Assembly (NCBI GenBank): GCA_034096865.1
Contig: JAWQFJ010026969.1
Span: 10,001-37,500, forward strand
Source: Theodoxus fluviatilis
Taxonomy: Eukaryota; Mollusca; Gastropoda; Cycloneritida; Neritidae
Direction: 5' to 3'
DNA length: 27,500 nucleotides
In this document: piece after piece, positions 16,694 through 27,489 of the stretch
How the letters are laid out: each line of letters opens with the position of its first letter
How positions within the stretch are numbered: position 1 is the first letter of the stretch
Translations under genes and position numbers: made by a program
The notes under the pieces: generated by a model
What the model saw: the letters and a program-made list of their open reading frames with translations, nothing else
Told to the model about the DNA's origin: nothing
The model's database searches: none

Positions 16694-19600
16694 GTTTTCT
16701 ATCCATACTGACCAGTAGACAACTCATAGGTATGATTACCCCAGCGGGAGGCGGGTGTGCATCCACGCAACAGAACGGACGACTAATCACCACTCAAAGG
16801 CGAACAGCCGAACCCGCCACAACCAACTTGTTGACGCCAAAGGTGTCATCCAGACGACGGACGCGAACGTCACGCAGTTAGTGATGCGTGAAAACGCAGT
16901 CACTGCGCCAGAACGCCGCCCTCATGAGATGAGCCAGCGATACATTCTTGGCAAAAGCCACAGAGGTCGCCACTTGCGAATCCCATGAGTCCTGGAAGCA
17001 CCAACCGAAGGCAGCCGGTTCGCATTCCTATACGCCTCCGTGATCAAAAGACGAATCCAGGAGGAAATGGAAGTCTTCGATATCCGCCGTGACCAATTTT
17101 CAAGGGAAGAAAAAAAAAAAGCCTACGTCGGCGAAAACGACGAGACTGAGTCCTGGCCAAGTAAACTTCAGTGCACGGACCGGACAGTTGACACAATCAG
17201 GCTCGTACGGATCGACGATAGAGTAGAGACTCTTAATCTCAATACTCTGACAGTCGGAAAGAGCACTCTGATTCTTGCAACGAAACTCCGGAACGAAAGA
17301 AAAAGGGAGCATCACGCGAAGAAAAGCCAGCGCACCTAGCCAAAGCTAGAGCCAAGAATGGAACCTAACCGGACGGAAACCGGTGGAACCATACATGGCA
17401 AGCGCACAAACGGAGAAGGAACAGAAATCGAAAAACAAACACCAAGTGCCGTAAGATTTCCGCCAACCCCGATGTTCGTAGACCCCGCCTGAACCGCGAT
17501 CCGTCGATCGCACAGGCGACCGCCGAGAATGCAAGGCTGTCCGAAAATGGAAACGCGCGTAACCCCAGCGCGAACATCATCAACGCTCGACCCGTACAGC
17601 GACCCTGGTACCACCCAGCCACCGCTCGATCGTGTCTAATTCCCGACCGGGAGGGGCACGATCGAGCGATAGAGCAGGCATCGAGGCAAACTGACGGTGA
17701 AAACGATGCACATCCGAAGCGGATATACCTCGCTCGAGAGCAATCGTCGGATGCGCCTCTACCACCAGAGAAGCGTCAACATCCGATGTGGCTGGATAGA
17801 ACGCACCACCCACATCAGACTGGGACGCGTAGCCGATGCATGAGGAGGGAGAGGGCCGAAACACGACGCCCGGAACCGACCGATGCCCCGTGACCCCGTG
17901 TAAGGAAAAACACGGGAGGCGGCAAAGGACGAGCTCCGGAAGGCAGCCGGTCGGATTGCCATCGCAAACGCCCAGAGTCTGCAGACCCATGGGCGCGACG
18001 ATCAGAACCCCGTACCGGACAGAGCGATCGCGAATCAGAGTCGGACAAATCACGACGGAGATAGAGTCGAGACTCAACGCGCCGCCAACGCAGAGAATCC
18101 CGATAAGCACGAACGGGAGAATCCGAGACAGAGAGAAGATCGCGATCTGACATGCGATCGACCGATCCCCGTAGACCGGAGATAGTACACTGATCGAAAA
18201 CGCAAATCAAGCGATCGTCAGGCACGTATCGCCAAGGGCGAGAATCTCACGTCACAACAAGTGATCGCTGAGACGCCATTATCCACTGAGCGGGACAGAA
18301 CGCCCCAAACACAAGGCAGCATGCCGATCGAGCCAACGGGGCATAGCCTCCGTGCCATCGAACGCAACGTTCTGCCGGCACCGTGACCGACGCCTGGACG
18401 GCACGATGCACGGAACGGGAGAATCAGAGCCAAAGTGAAGATCGCGAGCTGACATGCGATCGACCGACCCCCGAGGCCTGAGACAGTGTGCTGATCGAAA
18501 CGCAAACACAAGCGAACGGTAGGCACACACCGCCGATGGCGAGAAGCTCGCGGAAAACACGCGATCGCGGAGACGCCAATGACGCAGGCTGATCAACTGT
18601 CCGGAAAACCTCGGAGCGATCAATCAGCACCGCGCGTCCTGGAAAGAGACGCCCATCAACAGCTCGAGCGTGTCGAGCAACCGACAAGGACGAGCACGAT
18701 CGAGCAATAGATCAGGCAAGCGTCGTGAAAGCATTCGAGGACGCTGGGCAGACCGCCAAGACCAAACCTCTGCGCGGTCGACAGCAACACCTCGCCGGAC
18801 GCGCTGATCGTCACGATCCACTGATCGAGGAACAGAACGCCCGGAAAACCAAGCAGCATGTTGATCGAGCCAACGGGGCATCGCCACCGGGAATCGATCG
18901 CAACGCTCTGCCGGTACTGTGACCGACGCCTGGACGGCACGACGTACGGAACGGGAGAATCAGAGTCAAAGGGAAGATCGCGATCCGACAAGCGATCTAC
19001 CGACCCCCTAGACCTGAGACAGAGTGCAGATCGAAAAGCAAAAGCAAGCGATCGTCAGGCACACACTGCCGAGGGCGAGAAACCCGCGCAAAAACACGTG
19101 CTCGCGGAGACGCCAAGGACTGGGGGCGATCATCAGCACCGCGCGTGCCGTGAATGGACCCCCGCCCAACACCATCTACCGCTCGATCGTGTCGAGACTC
19201 CCGATAAGGATGATCACGATCGAGTAATAGACCAGGCAATCGTCGTGAAGACAAAAGCGGCCGCTGATCAGACCGCCAAGCCAAAGACTGTGCGCGGTCG
19301 ATAGCAACGCCACACCGTTCGCGCTGATCGCCACGATCGCCAGATCGAGTGACAGAACGCCCGTAAGACAAAGCAGCCTGCTGATCGAACCAACCGGGCA
19401 AAGACGCCGTGGAATCGATGGCAACGCTCTGCCTGTCACGATGTGCGGAACGATCGGCGGATCGTCCGACAGCCAAGGCAGCATGTTGATCGAACCAGAC
19501 GGGCATATCCTCTGTGCGGTCGATCGCAACGCATCGCCTATATCTGGACCCTCTCCCAGCACGATCGATTGAACGATCCTCTGATCGCCAGTGACCCAAG

Positions 19601-21547
19601 GCAGCGTGCTGATGGGATCGTGCGGCCGAAGCCTCGCGTTGATCGATAGCAACGTCGTGCCGATATCGCGACGCGTGTCGGATAAGATCGATTGGACGAC
19701 CCGGAGAAGGCCAGGAAACCGAGGCAACCTGCGGAGCAGATCGCAAGGTTAGAGCCCCCGTGCGATCGAGAGCCGTGGACGGAAACGATCGGCTGAACGT
19801 CCGAACCCAAGGCATCTGATCGCCAGTGACCCAAGGCAGCGTGCTGATCGAATCGAGCGGCCGAAGCCTCGCTTTGATCGATAGCAACGCTTTGCCGAGA
19901 TCGCGACTGTGTCGGATATGATCGACTGGGCGACCATGAGAAGGCCAGGAAGCCGAGGACGGAACGATCGGCTGATCGTCCGAACCAAGGCAGCATGCGG
20001 ATCGAACCAGACGGGCAGAGCCTCCGTGCGGTCGATCGCAACACATCGCCCGTATCCCGACCCCTTCCCATCACGATCGATCAAGTGATCATCGGATGGC
20101 CAGTAACCCAAGGCAGCGTGCTGAACGGATCGTGCGGCCGCAGCCTAGCGTTGATCGATAGCGACGCTCTGCCTATATCGCGACGCGTGTCGGATAGGAT
20201 AGACTGGACGATGAACGGAACGATCGGCTGATCGTCCGAAAACGAAGGCAGCATGCGGATCGAACCAGACGGGCAGAGCCTCCGTGCGGTCGATCGCAAC
20301 ACATCGCCCGTATCCCGACCCCCTCCCATCACGATCGATCAAGTGATCATCGGATCGCCAGTAACCCAAGGCAGCGTGCTGAACGAAACGTGCGGCCGCA
20401 GCCTAGCGTCGATCGATAGCAACGTTTTGCCTATATCACGACGCGTGTCGGATATGATCTACTGGGCGACCATGGGAAGGCCAGGAAACCGAGGCCACAT
20501 GCGGATCAGATCGCACGGGCAGAGCTCCCGTGCGATCGATAGCTGCGCCCATCCCACCGAGGGACTCGTCACCGCCGCGACTTACCTCCGAAGGAGAAAC
20601 CGAATGGTGCGAAGCCACACTCTGGGAAGCTGAAAGAAAAGCAGCCGCAGACAAATTCACCAAACATGCAGCAGCCGCCTGGGGACCCAGAACTGGCTCC
20701 GAAAAACTCCGCCGGAGCCAGCCGCCCTAGACAGAGTGTCCGATAAGGAAGAGATGTCGAGAGAAGGAACTTTTTCCGACACCTCCACCCCCATACACGC
20801 TGAGGAAGAGGCCGAACGAGTTAACTCGAACCCGACCTCGACCTCTTACCTGTTGAAGAGGAAGGAGGAATAGACAAACCACCCTTCCCCTTCGAAACAG
20901 AGCCGCGCTCGCGTACCCGCACTTCCTCCGTACCCTGAAGCGGATGCGGAAGGCGCGCCGCCATGATGCCAAAATGGCGAACAAAATGGCGGGCGGCCCA
21001 GCGTCAAAACGACGCAAGCCGTAGCAAGAACGCGCACGCAGCACCACACGTTGCAACCAGCGAAACACGCCCACAACGTACCTAGCCGAAGCTAGCAACA
21101 ACAGACAACAAATATAACTGAACCGAACCGTGCACTGAGGCAACCGGCGGGAACAGAATTTGAAGCAAAACGAATTAAACAGAAATTCGAAACAACGGCG
21201 AGGGCCGCAGAAGTATGTGTACTTCCCCACAGCCAACGTCGCCACGGCCGACAGCAAATCCTAGAAAGTCCGCACACAAGTGAAGACTGGAGGAAAACCA
21301 AAGTACATCCATGCACTCCAGTCGAAAAGTCGAAAGAGAGGCCACGTGGCCAGATCCCTGGTATCTGAGCGCATGCGCGGGAAATGGTGAGAGTTGCCTC
21401 CCTTTCACTGGCTATGACGCTATGGATGAAGCCACTTCATTGGCTTATGAGGTGGCCACGTGGGTGGGGAAGATTTATGCAAATCTTTTTTCGAGGTGAA
21501 AGGTCACATACCTATGAGTTGTCTACTGGTCAGTATGGATAGAAAAC
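16694..21547. mobile_element. 4.85-kb non-coding TIR element, CpG- and GATC-rich
   Basis: 16694-16734 and 21507-21547 are perfect 41-bp inverted repeats (beginning GTTTTCTATCC). The right subterminal 200 bp (21320-21506) matches the 359-bp MITE directly to the left; the left subterminal region does not. The interior differs sharply from the flanking introns: it is rich in CG dinucleotides, CGATCG and GATC. No transposase, reverse transcriptase or other family could be recognised in any frame; open frames up to about 350 codons are repetitive, basic and without motifs. It is probably a large non-autonomous derivative that captured and amplified a repetitive interior. Confidence 0.8.
17580..20560. 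repeat. Irregular long tandem repeats inside the 4.85-kb element
   Basis: CCCAAGGCAGCGTGCTGA recurs near 19600, 19830, 20109 and 20365 (about 230-280 bp apart). The blocks at about 20010-20170 and 20250-20425 are nearly identical. A longer unit of about 520-540 bp is visible further left (GCTCGA(G/T)CGTGTCGAG near 18660 and 19182; GAGAATCAGAG near 18417 and 18955). Units are diverged and interleaved, as expected from repeated unequal exchange. Confidence 0.75.
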
Positions 21548-22215
21548 ATACATGTGACCTTGACCCAAGGTCAAGGTCATCCAAGGTCATGCAACACAAA
21601 GCTGTTAATTCAAGACATAGGAAGCACAATGGTGCTTATTGGCACTTTCTACCATGAGATATGGTCACTTTTAGTGGTTCACTACCCCATTTTGGTCACA
21701 TTTCATAAGGGTTAAAGTGACCTTGACCTTGATGATATGTGACCAAATGTGTCTCATGATGAAAGTATAACATGTGCCCCACATAATTATTAAGTTTGAA
21801 ACAGTTATCTTCCATAGTTCAGGGTCAAGGTCACTTCAAAATATGTATACAATCCAACTTTGAAGAGCTCCTGTGACCTTGACCTTGAAGCAAGGTCAAC
21901 CAAACTGGTATCAAAAGATAGGGATTACTTTGCCCTATATACCATATATGGGTCAGGTATCCAATCTCAAAAACTTTAGAGAAAATTGAGAAAATGTGAA
22001 AAATGACTTTTTTATACAACATTTATGGCCCCTGCGACCTTGACCTTGAAGCAAGAACAAGTCACTATGTATGTTTTTTGAGGCCACATTTGGTATTGAT
22101 AGACTTAATAGTCTCTGAGAAAAATCCAACGTTAAAGTTTCCGGACGCCCGGACGCCCGGACGGACGAAACGGGTGAGTACATAGACTCACTTTTGCTTC
22201 GCATGTGAGTCAAAA
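21548..22215 (+). mobile_element. CAAGGTCA-rich dispersed element, copy C, right fragment
   Basis: Continues the fragment at 16182-16334 without loss or gain of a base relative to copy B, and ends GCATGTGAGTC (22201-22211) followed by an A run. It carries the TGACCTTGA motifs and the CGGACGCC mini-repeat (22143-22165). A short internal deletion relative to copies A and B lies near 22085. Confidence 0.88.
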
Positions 22216-22920
22216 ACTAAACACAACAGTCAATGTGGGGTGGGAAAATTCAACAATATTCATGAGAACTAGAAATGATGATTGAAAAAGTGGCCTCCCT
22301 TTGTATACTTTTATAAACTATACGGACTAGCCACAAGAAACAAAATGGAAGAAGTGGCAATCTACTCTGAAATAGAGAAACAAAGGTGACTGATTGAGAT
22401 CATTTCTGTTTATTGATTACATTAAATTATAACAATCCAATGTCATTGATTTGCTGCTAGATTCTTTCATGTGACATCTCCATAACATATACATGTAAAT
22501 TTTAAAGAATATACACCTGTGTTTATGGATTATTTTTTTTATCACACTTATCAAAATGACGTTTCAGAAAATTTTCAAAGATAAATGAAACAAACCCATC
22601 TAAACGGTGACACCTAAATGGAGCAAAAGCAAAATTTATTGGATTGATGAACTGTTGTCAGGCCTTTTTAATGAGTCATAACTAAAGATACCATCAGAAA
22701 AAAAAAAATCCAAACTGAATGTTGCACCTTGCCCTTGTTATATATCTAATGGAACATCCTGTCTTCAATGACAGGGTGTTTTTACATGGCAGGTCAGAGC
22801 TTTTCCTCAAGCTACACCTCAAACAGACCCAAATCACCTTTGTCTCTCCAATGGCACCAGACCCCTCCACTATCTCTGCCTGACCAATGCCCACCCATTC
22901 CTTCAAGGCCCACTACTCAC
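22216..22920. other. Intron 2 sequence between the split element and the exon 2 donor
   Basis: AT-rich unique-looking sequence with an A-run at 22699-22708. No coding, RNA or transposon feature recognised. Confidence 0.6.
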
Positions 22921-23080
22921 GAGCCAAACCTCCCCGCTGCCAGCTGCAGGATGGGCTGAGGAAAGGACTGCTCCAGCATGACGTCCTCCGTCTTGAAGCC
23001 GCTCCACCCCCCCTCTGTCTTGGAGGGTCTGGGGTTGTAGATCCGCAAGATGCCATGGTGGCTTCCAATGATGATTTTGT
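22921..23080 (-). CDS. BBS9: BBS9 coding exon 2 (beta-propeller)
   Basis: Residues 38-91. After a TTCCCAG acceptor (AG at 23082-23081) the exon reads DKIIIGSHHGILRIYNP, then a loop and LEQSFPQPILQLAAGRF, matching the BBS9 blade DKIIVGS..G.LRIF.P. The donor is GGCTC|GTGAGT (GT at 22920-22919), leaving phase 2. A GAT/ATC microsatellite lies about 50 bp upstream of the acceptor in gene sense (23129-23242). The incoming phase of 1 matches exon 1. Confidence 0.95.
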
Positions 23081-23128
23081 CTGGGAAGGAAGGCAAGGAC
23101 AGCATAGAGTCTTGGCCAGCAATTATAA

Positions 23129-23158
23129 CAACAACGATGATGATGATGATGGTGGTGG

Positions 23159-23200
<42 letters not shown>

Positions 23201-23242
23201 CGATGATGATGATGATGATGATGATGACGACGATGAAGAAGA
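23129..23242. repeat. (GAT)n microsatellite in intron 1
   Basis: GAT/GATGAC run about 50 bp upstream (gene sense) of the exon 2 acceptor. The poly-Asp and poly-His open frames here are artefacts of the trinucleotide. Confidence 0.92.
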
Positions 23243-23304
23243 AGAAGATAGTGATGATGACAACAACAAAATAACAATATTAACCACCTGAACTCAAAAC
23301 TTTC

Positions 23305-23610
23305 CTGCTCAATGGCCAAGTGGTCAGCACCCTTGACCTGCAGTTGCTTGTGTCGAGCGGGAGCAGCGTTCCAAGCTTGTGGCTAGCGGGTGCAGTGTTC
23401 GAAGCTACATGGATCCAAGAGGTACATCTTTGAGCAAAAATTTTTAATTGCTTCGACCTACCCAGGAGTAAAATGGGTACCTGTGAGGGCTAAGCTTGAA
23501 AACTTAAAATCAACCTTGGTGCATTCATCCACAGCCTGACTGCATGACCCTCAGGGAGTTTGGATGGTGATGAAAATGACCGATGACCTGGGCCGGGGGT
23601 AAAAGTATGA
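23305..23610 (+). mobile_element. tRNA-derived SINE
   Basis: A pol III A box (TGGCCAAGTGGT at 23313) is followed by two B-box-like strings (GCGTTCCAAGC near 23377 and GTGTTCGAAGC near 23396) in a tandem duplication of about 28 bp. The body contains CCCAGGAGTAAAATGGGTAC (23461-23480), typical of invertebrate tRNA-SINEs. No functional tRNA fold is possible. It lies in intron 1, antisense to BBS9. Confidence 0.75.
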
Positions 23611-23868
23611 GGTTTGAGGATCTATCAATGGGTGCAAAGTCCCAACATAACGGTTGCCTTACCTTTTACTTCACAAATGCTTTCTACAGTTGTGCACACC
23701 AGGTGTGCATTTCACATGCATGAAGCTATCATAACAATCAATGGTCACCATCGCTGCCAAACTCCGTGCTTTGAAGCAGAAAAGCGACAAGCTGGTTTGG
23801 CTGTTCACAAATAAATTCTTTGTTGTTTCATACACAAGATCAATCGTCTAGTCGATACGGCTAAGACA

Positions 23869-24924
23869 GTGTACTTCAATGCAAAGATATGTGCTTCTAC
23901 CACTTGCGGTCAATTATTTTCCATCACGAACAGGCTCATGAACAAGACCCGTTGTACTACTCTCCCTTCTTCACCAATGTCGCTGTTACCTCAGATGTTT
24001 TGTGACTTTTTTGTGTCCAAGGTGTCCGATATTCAAAGCAACGTTGACATGTCTGCTGATGTAGGTGCGTCTGTTAGTGATGACCCAGTATCCTTCAGGG
24101 GTACTTCCCTCCTTCAGTTCAGCCCAGTTGAGGCTAGTACGGTCCTCAAGACCATCCGCAGTATAAACCCTACCTCCTGTGACCTTGACCCTGTTCCCAC
24201 ACCCCTCTTAGTTGAGTGCATTGATGAGATCCTACCTGTCCTGACACAGATGATCAATGATTGCTTCCAGACTGGCATCTTCCCTAGTGTTTTCAAGCAG
24301 GCTATAGTTAAGCCGCTCTTGAAGAAGCAGGACCTGGATCCAAACAAACTTAGTAATTTTAGGCCAGTCTCCAATCTTTCTTTTCTGTCAAAATTGTTAG
24401 AGAAGTTAGCTTTGCAGCAGCAGCTGGAGCACGTGTCCCATTATGACCTTTTGGCCCGTTTTCAATCTGCGTACCATGCTCATCATTCCACCGAAACAGC
24501 TCTGCTCCGTGTTCTAAACGATCTTCTCGTTGCTTCTGATGATTCCAAAGTTTCTCTTCTTACTCTGTTAGACTTGAGTGCCGCGTTCGACACAATAGAC
24601 CATGGAATTCTTCTCGACCGTCTTAGAAACGTTTTTGGCATTGAGAACTTAGCACTCTCTTTCCTGCATTCATATCTCTCAGAACGTAGACAGACTGTTT
24701 CGATCTCGGGTTTTGCTTCTGATCCTACACCTCTCAAGTCAGGAGTCCCTCAGGGCTCTGTTCTGGGTCCTCTGCTGTTTCTACTGTACACCCAACCACT
24801 CTCCAATGTAATTAATTGTCATTCAGTCTCTCACAGTGAATTTGCTGATGATACCCAGCTCTACAACTCCTCCCATCCCAGTCAAATCCACTCTCTTCTT
24901 TCTACCAGCGAACTGTATCTCTGA
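23869..24924 (+). pseudogene. Reverse transcriptase fragment of the L2/CR1-type element
   Basis: Open frame covering the fingers and palm of a non-LTR reverse transcriptase, including the two catalytic-site regions (first Asp in LDLSAAFD, second pair in FADD). It ends soon after the catalytic site because an insertion follows at about 24967. The endonuclease domain is missing because of 5' truncation. The methionine at 23869 is not a real start; the frame is open only back to the TAA at 23812. Confidence 0.85.
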
Positions 24925-24966
24925 CGTGAAACAGTGTATGACCCGGAACAAGCTCCAACTCAATGA

Positions 24967-25163
24967 CTCTTTTTCTTCTTCTTCTTCTTGTTCGCAGCGG
25001 CTATACGGTCAATCCGGTATGTGCAATGAATGTCGTCGTTTTGTCCAACTCGTCTCGGCTGCCATATAGTTTGGTCTGCAGGGGAGTTGGTGACGGCCAC
25101 ACTTGCCTCCTTTCGTCTTCAAGTAAGGGACAACTCTGGAGTATGTGTTCTGCTGTTTGGTCT
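24967..25163. mobile_element. About 200-bp insertion in the LINE
   Basis: LINE protein similarity breaks after CAACTCAATGAC and resumes near AAACTGAAAGCACTC. The segment between begins with a pyrimidine TTCTTCTTCTTC tract and has no similarity to the element. Exact borders and target duplication could not be resolved, so it may also be a replaced segment. Confidence 0.5.
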
Positions 25164-25315
25164 CAAAAACTGAAAGCACTCCTGGTGGGTGGCGGAGGCA
25201 AATCAGATCAGGCCCTCAAACTATGTATTGATCACAGTAACATCGTCTTCTCTCAGTCTGTTAGAAATTTAGGCGTCATGTTTGACAATGATCTGTCAAT
25301 GAGAGCTCATGTCAA

Positions 25316-26049
25316 TATAAGAGGGTGAGAATATGATGTAGAAACTTGTCCAGACAAATGTAATTCAACTTCCATACATGTGTGCCTAGATGGTAACTGC
25401 AGAGATACGTGAGGAGGCGTGTTTCGCTCACTCTGTGGCTGCCGTAGAGATGTATGAGGTTCACGCAGCTCACACGTGGTTAAAGCGCCAGCTAGCATTT
25501 CAATCTGACCAGCCAGTATTTGCGTGTTTTGAGATCACACCAAAATTGAGAGTTTATTCATTTAATATATCATGCACTGCTTAGAAGTTCCGTTTGCGCT
25601 CGCTCACGCCAGCATGATGGCTATTTAAAGCCCCTGCCTTAACAGCGCCAACACATGGGCAGAGACCAGAGACGAGATGAGACGAGAAGGAAAGAGATAG
25701 GACGAGAGACCAGAGAAGGAGGAACGAGCGACAGTCAGGATGGCAGAGCGAGAGGTCACGGGAAGGTCATTCCGGTGTACAGCTTTTATGCCTGCATTGC
25801 CCTGAATTGCCTTGTTACCATGAATAAAGCCTGGAAAAGCTGACGCCAAGCCTTGCTTGTCTGCTGACCACTCGAGGAGACAAGGGAGAGAGGTACACTC
25901 CCTCTACACTCCCTGCCTGCATGCCCAGCTGGCCACATCAAAGGAGCCCGGGGTCGGTCCTGCGCCATGGGGTAGAGAGAATTCCAAACGCCTCTCTATA
26001 GCCCCACCCTGCGCATAGGCCCACACCCAACAGGAGCCCCCTGTCTACA
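25316..26049 (+). mobile_element. 734-bp insertion in the LINE, possibly a solo LTR
   Basis: TCAA at 25312-25315 and again at 26050-26053 flank the insert; removing it with one TCAA restores the LINE reading frame at a conserved position. Inside are a TATTTAAAG box (25622-25630), an AATAAA signal about 200 bp later (25821), and inverted TGTAGA (25335) and TCTACA (26044) near the ends, all LTR-like. The TGTAGA is about 20 bp inside the duplication, which does not fit a standard LTR end, so the class stays open. No coding capacity. Confidence 0.6.
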
Positions 26050-26897
26050 TCAACAAAGTCTGTCAGTTAGCATATTACGAGTTAAGGAAAATTAGTACTA
26101 TTCGTCATTATCTTTCTCAGCAGGCCACCAAAACGCTCCACATCACTTGTTCTGTCTTGTCTCGACTATGGAAACTCTCTTCTCGCTGGCATCCCTAACA
26201 AACTCCAGAAAGTTCAGAATTGTGCTGCTAGGCTAGTTTTTCGATGTCCCAAGCGTACCCATGTCTCTCCACTCCTACATACACTTCACTGGCTCCCCAT
26301 CTCTCTGAGGATAGATTATAAACTTGCTACTTTGTGCTTCAAGGCCATCAACAACACTGCACCACACGCTCTTACAGAAATTCTTACAGTCTACACGCCC
26401 TCCAGATCTCTACACTCAGCTGCTGACTCTAGAATGCTTAAGGTCCCCCGCAGTAACAAGAAAACTCAAGGACAGCGTGCCTTCTCCTATATTGGACCTG
26501 TAACCTGGAATAGTCTCCCTCTCTCAGTCCGTCATTCTGACACTCTGCCCCAGTTCAAAAGTGCTCTAAAGACCCACCTCTTCCAATCCGCCTTTCCTGC
26601 TCAGCTGCTTCGCCTTACTTGACCTGGCCTGCAAGTGCTGTATATATTGTATAGTTTGTTCTATTCGTTCTATTGGATCTTAGTTTTTGTTTTGTGTTTA
26701 TGTGTGTAGTGTGTGAGTTTTTGTAGGATTGTGGTGTTGAACGGTTGTATGATTGTTGATTCTTTGGATTGCAAACACCATGAGCTTGCCTGTCAAGGGA
26801 AGGTATGTGCATATGAATAAACTATATTATTATTATTATTAATTTCAGGGAAGTTAGGTCAGAGCTCTGTGGTACAGAAGTGGAGCATGACACTCAC

Positions 26898-27009
26898 CGA
26901 GTCCATCACTGCTGTTGTCTATGTTGGCAACACATAAGCAGCCATGGTCGAATTCTTCCTCCTCACCAACAGAAGTAGACCACCAGTCTCTGGTCTTGAA
27001 CAAGGACAT
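26898..27009 (-). CDS. BBS9: BBS9 coding exon 1 (N-terminus, start codon)
   Basis: This exon encodes residues 1-37 and the first base of codon 38. It begins MSLFKTRDWWST and continues EFDHGCLCVANIDNS, matching the highly conserved start of BBS9, the first strand of the beta-propeller. The ATG (27009-27007) is chosen because it aligns with the family start. Further upstream methionine codons in the same frame lie beyond a good 3' splice site (TTGTTTTCAG, AG at 27023-27022), so the exon probably starts at 27021 with 12 nt of 5' UTR and a noncoding first exon lies further right. The donor is CTCG|GTGAGT (GT at 26897-26896), leaving phase 1. Confidence 0.95.
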
Positions 27010-27042
27010 CTTGATTGTGAACTGAAAACAACACATTTCAGG

Positions 27043-27049
27043 TTTTATA
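27043..27049 (-). promoter_or_regulatory. TATAAAA string upstream of the BBS9 start (probably not a promoter)
   Basis: TATAAAA lies 34 bp upstream of the ATG on the gene strand. A TATA promoter here would leave almost no 5' UTR, and a good acceptor (TTGTTTTCAG) lies between it and the ATG, so an upstream noncoding exon is the better reading. Confidence 0.15.
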
Positions 27050-27111
27050 AAAAGGTACACAACAGTGTTTATCTCCATTTACGTGTATGTGTCCAAGTCC
27101 ACATGATGTGC

Positions 27112-27245
<134 letters not shown>

Positions 27246-27410
27246 GCGCGTGTGTGTGCGCGCGTGCGTGTGTATTTGTGTGACTGTGTGTGCGTTTGTT
27301 TGTGTTACGAGCGCGCTAGGCAAGTTAATGCGTACTCCTCCTGTATATCATAATAAAAGTAAACATTAAAACGCCATTCACCACGCTGTCATCGGAGCCA
27401 TCAAACATGT

Positions 27411-27415
<5 letters not shown>

Positions 27416-27489
<74 letters not shown>

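Larger units (their letters stand above)
23735..26840 (+). mobile_element. Degraded L2/CR1-type non-LTR retrotransposon (5'-truncated)
   Basis: The largest intact piece is a 351-codon frame at 23869-24924 with reverse transcriptase motifs: KPLLKK and NFRPVSNLSFLSKLLEKL, LDLSAAFDTIDH (near residue 236), SGVPQGSVLGPLLFLLYT, and the catalytic FADD (near residue 325). Homology extends upstream through an in-frame TAA at 23812. Thumb and C-terminal parts continue in pieces at 25164-25315 and 26054-26622 (SLPLSVRHSDTLPQFKSAL, KTHLFQSAF), with at least one frameshift near 26160. An AATAAA and a (TTA)n tail end it near 26840, typical of L2/CR1-like elements. Inactive; lies in intron 1, antisense to the gene. 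Confidence 0.88.
1193..27009 (-). other. BBS9: BBS9 (PTHB1) gene, 5' half: nine coding exons and eight complete introns
   Basis: BBS9 is a core subunit of the BBSome, the octameric coat that moves membrane proteins in and out of cilia. Nine minus-strand exons were assembled by homology and by GT..AG borders. Their lengths (112, 160, 65, 117, 175, 79, 88, 226 and 182 nt) join without any frame conflict and give 401 codons plus one base. Animal BBS9 is about 880 residues, so the window holds the N-terminal beta-propeller and the start of the linker; the remaining exons lie left of base 1. Introns measure 3817, 6875, 991, 2325, 6256, 751, 2345 and 1253 bp and consist largely of tandem repeats and transposons. 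No in-frame stop or broken splice site was seen in the exons, so the gene looks functional. Exon numbers count coding exons only. Confidence 0.95.

Noticed and set aside
18997..20046. 349-codon minus-strand frame in the CpG-rich element
   Set aside because: Internally repetitive, following the DNA repeats, Arg/Ser/Asp-rich because of GATC/CG composition, with comparable frames on the other strand and no recognisable motif.
22887..23291. Poly-Asp, poly-His and poly-Met frames
   Set aside because: Derived from the GAT microsatellite; the minus-strand part overlapping 22921-23080 is exon 2 in another frame.
25655..25843. Small plus-strand frame inside the LTR-like insertion
   Set aside because: Low-complexity Arg/Glu/Asp composition from a GAGACGAGA repeat, with no similarity and no matching neighbour.
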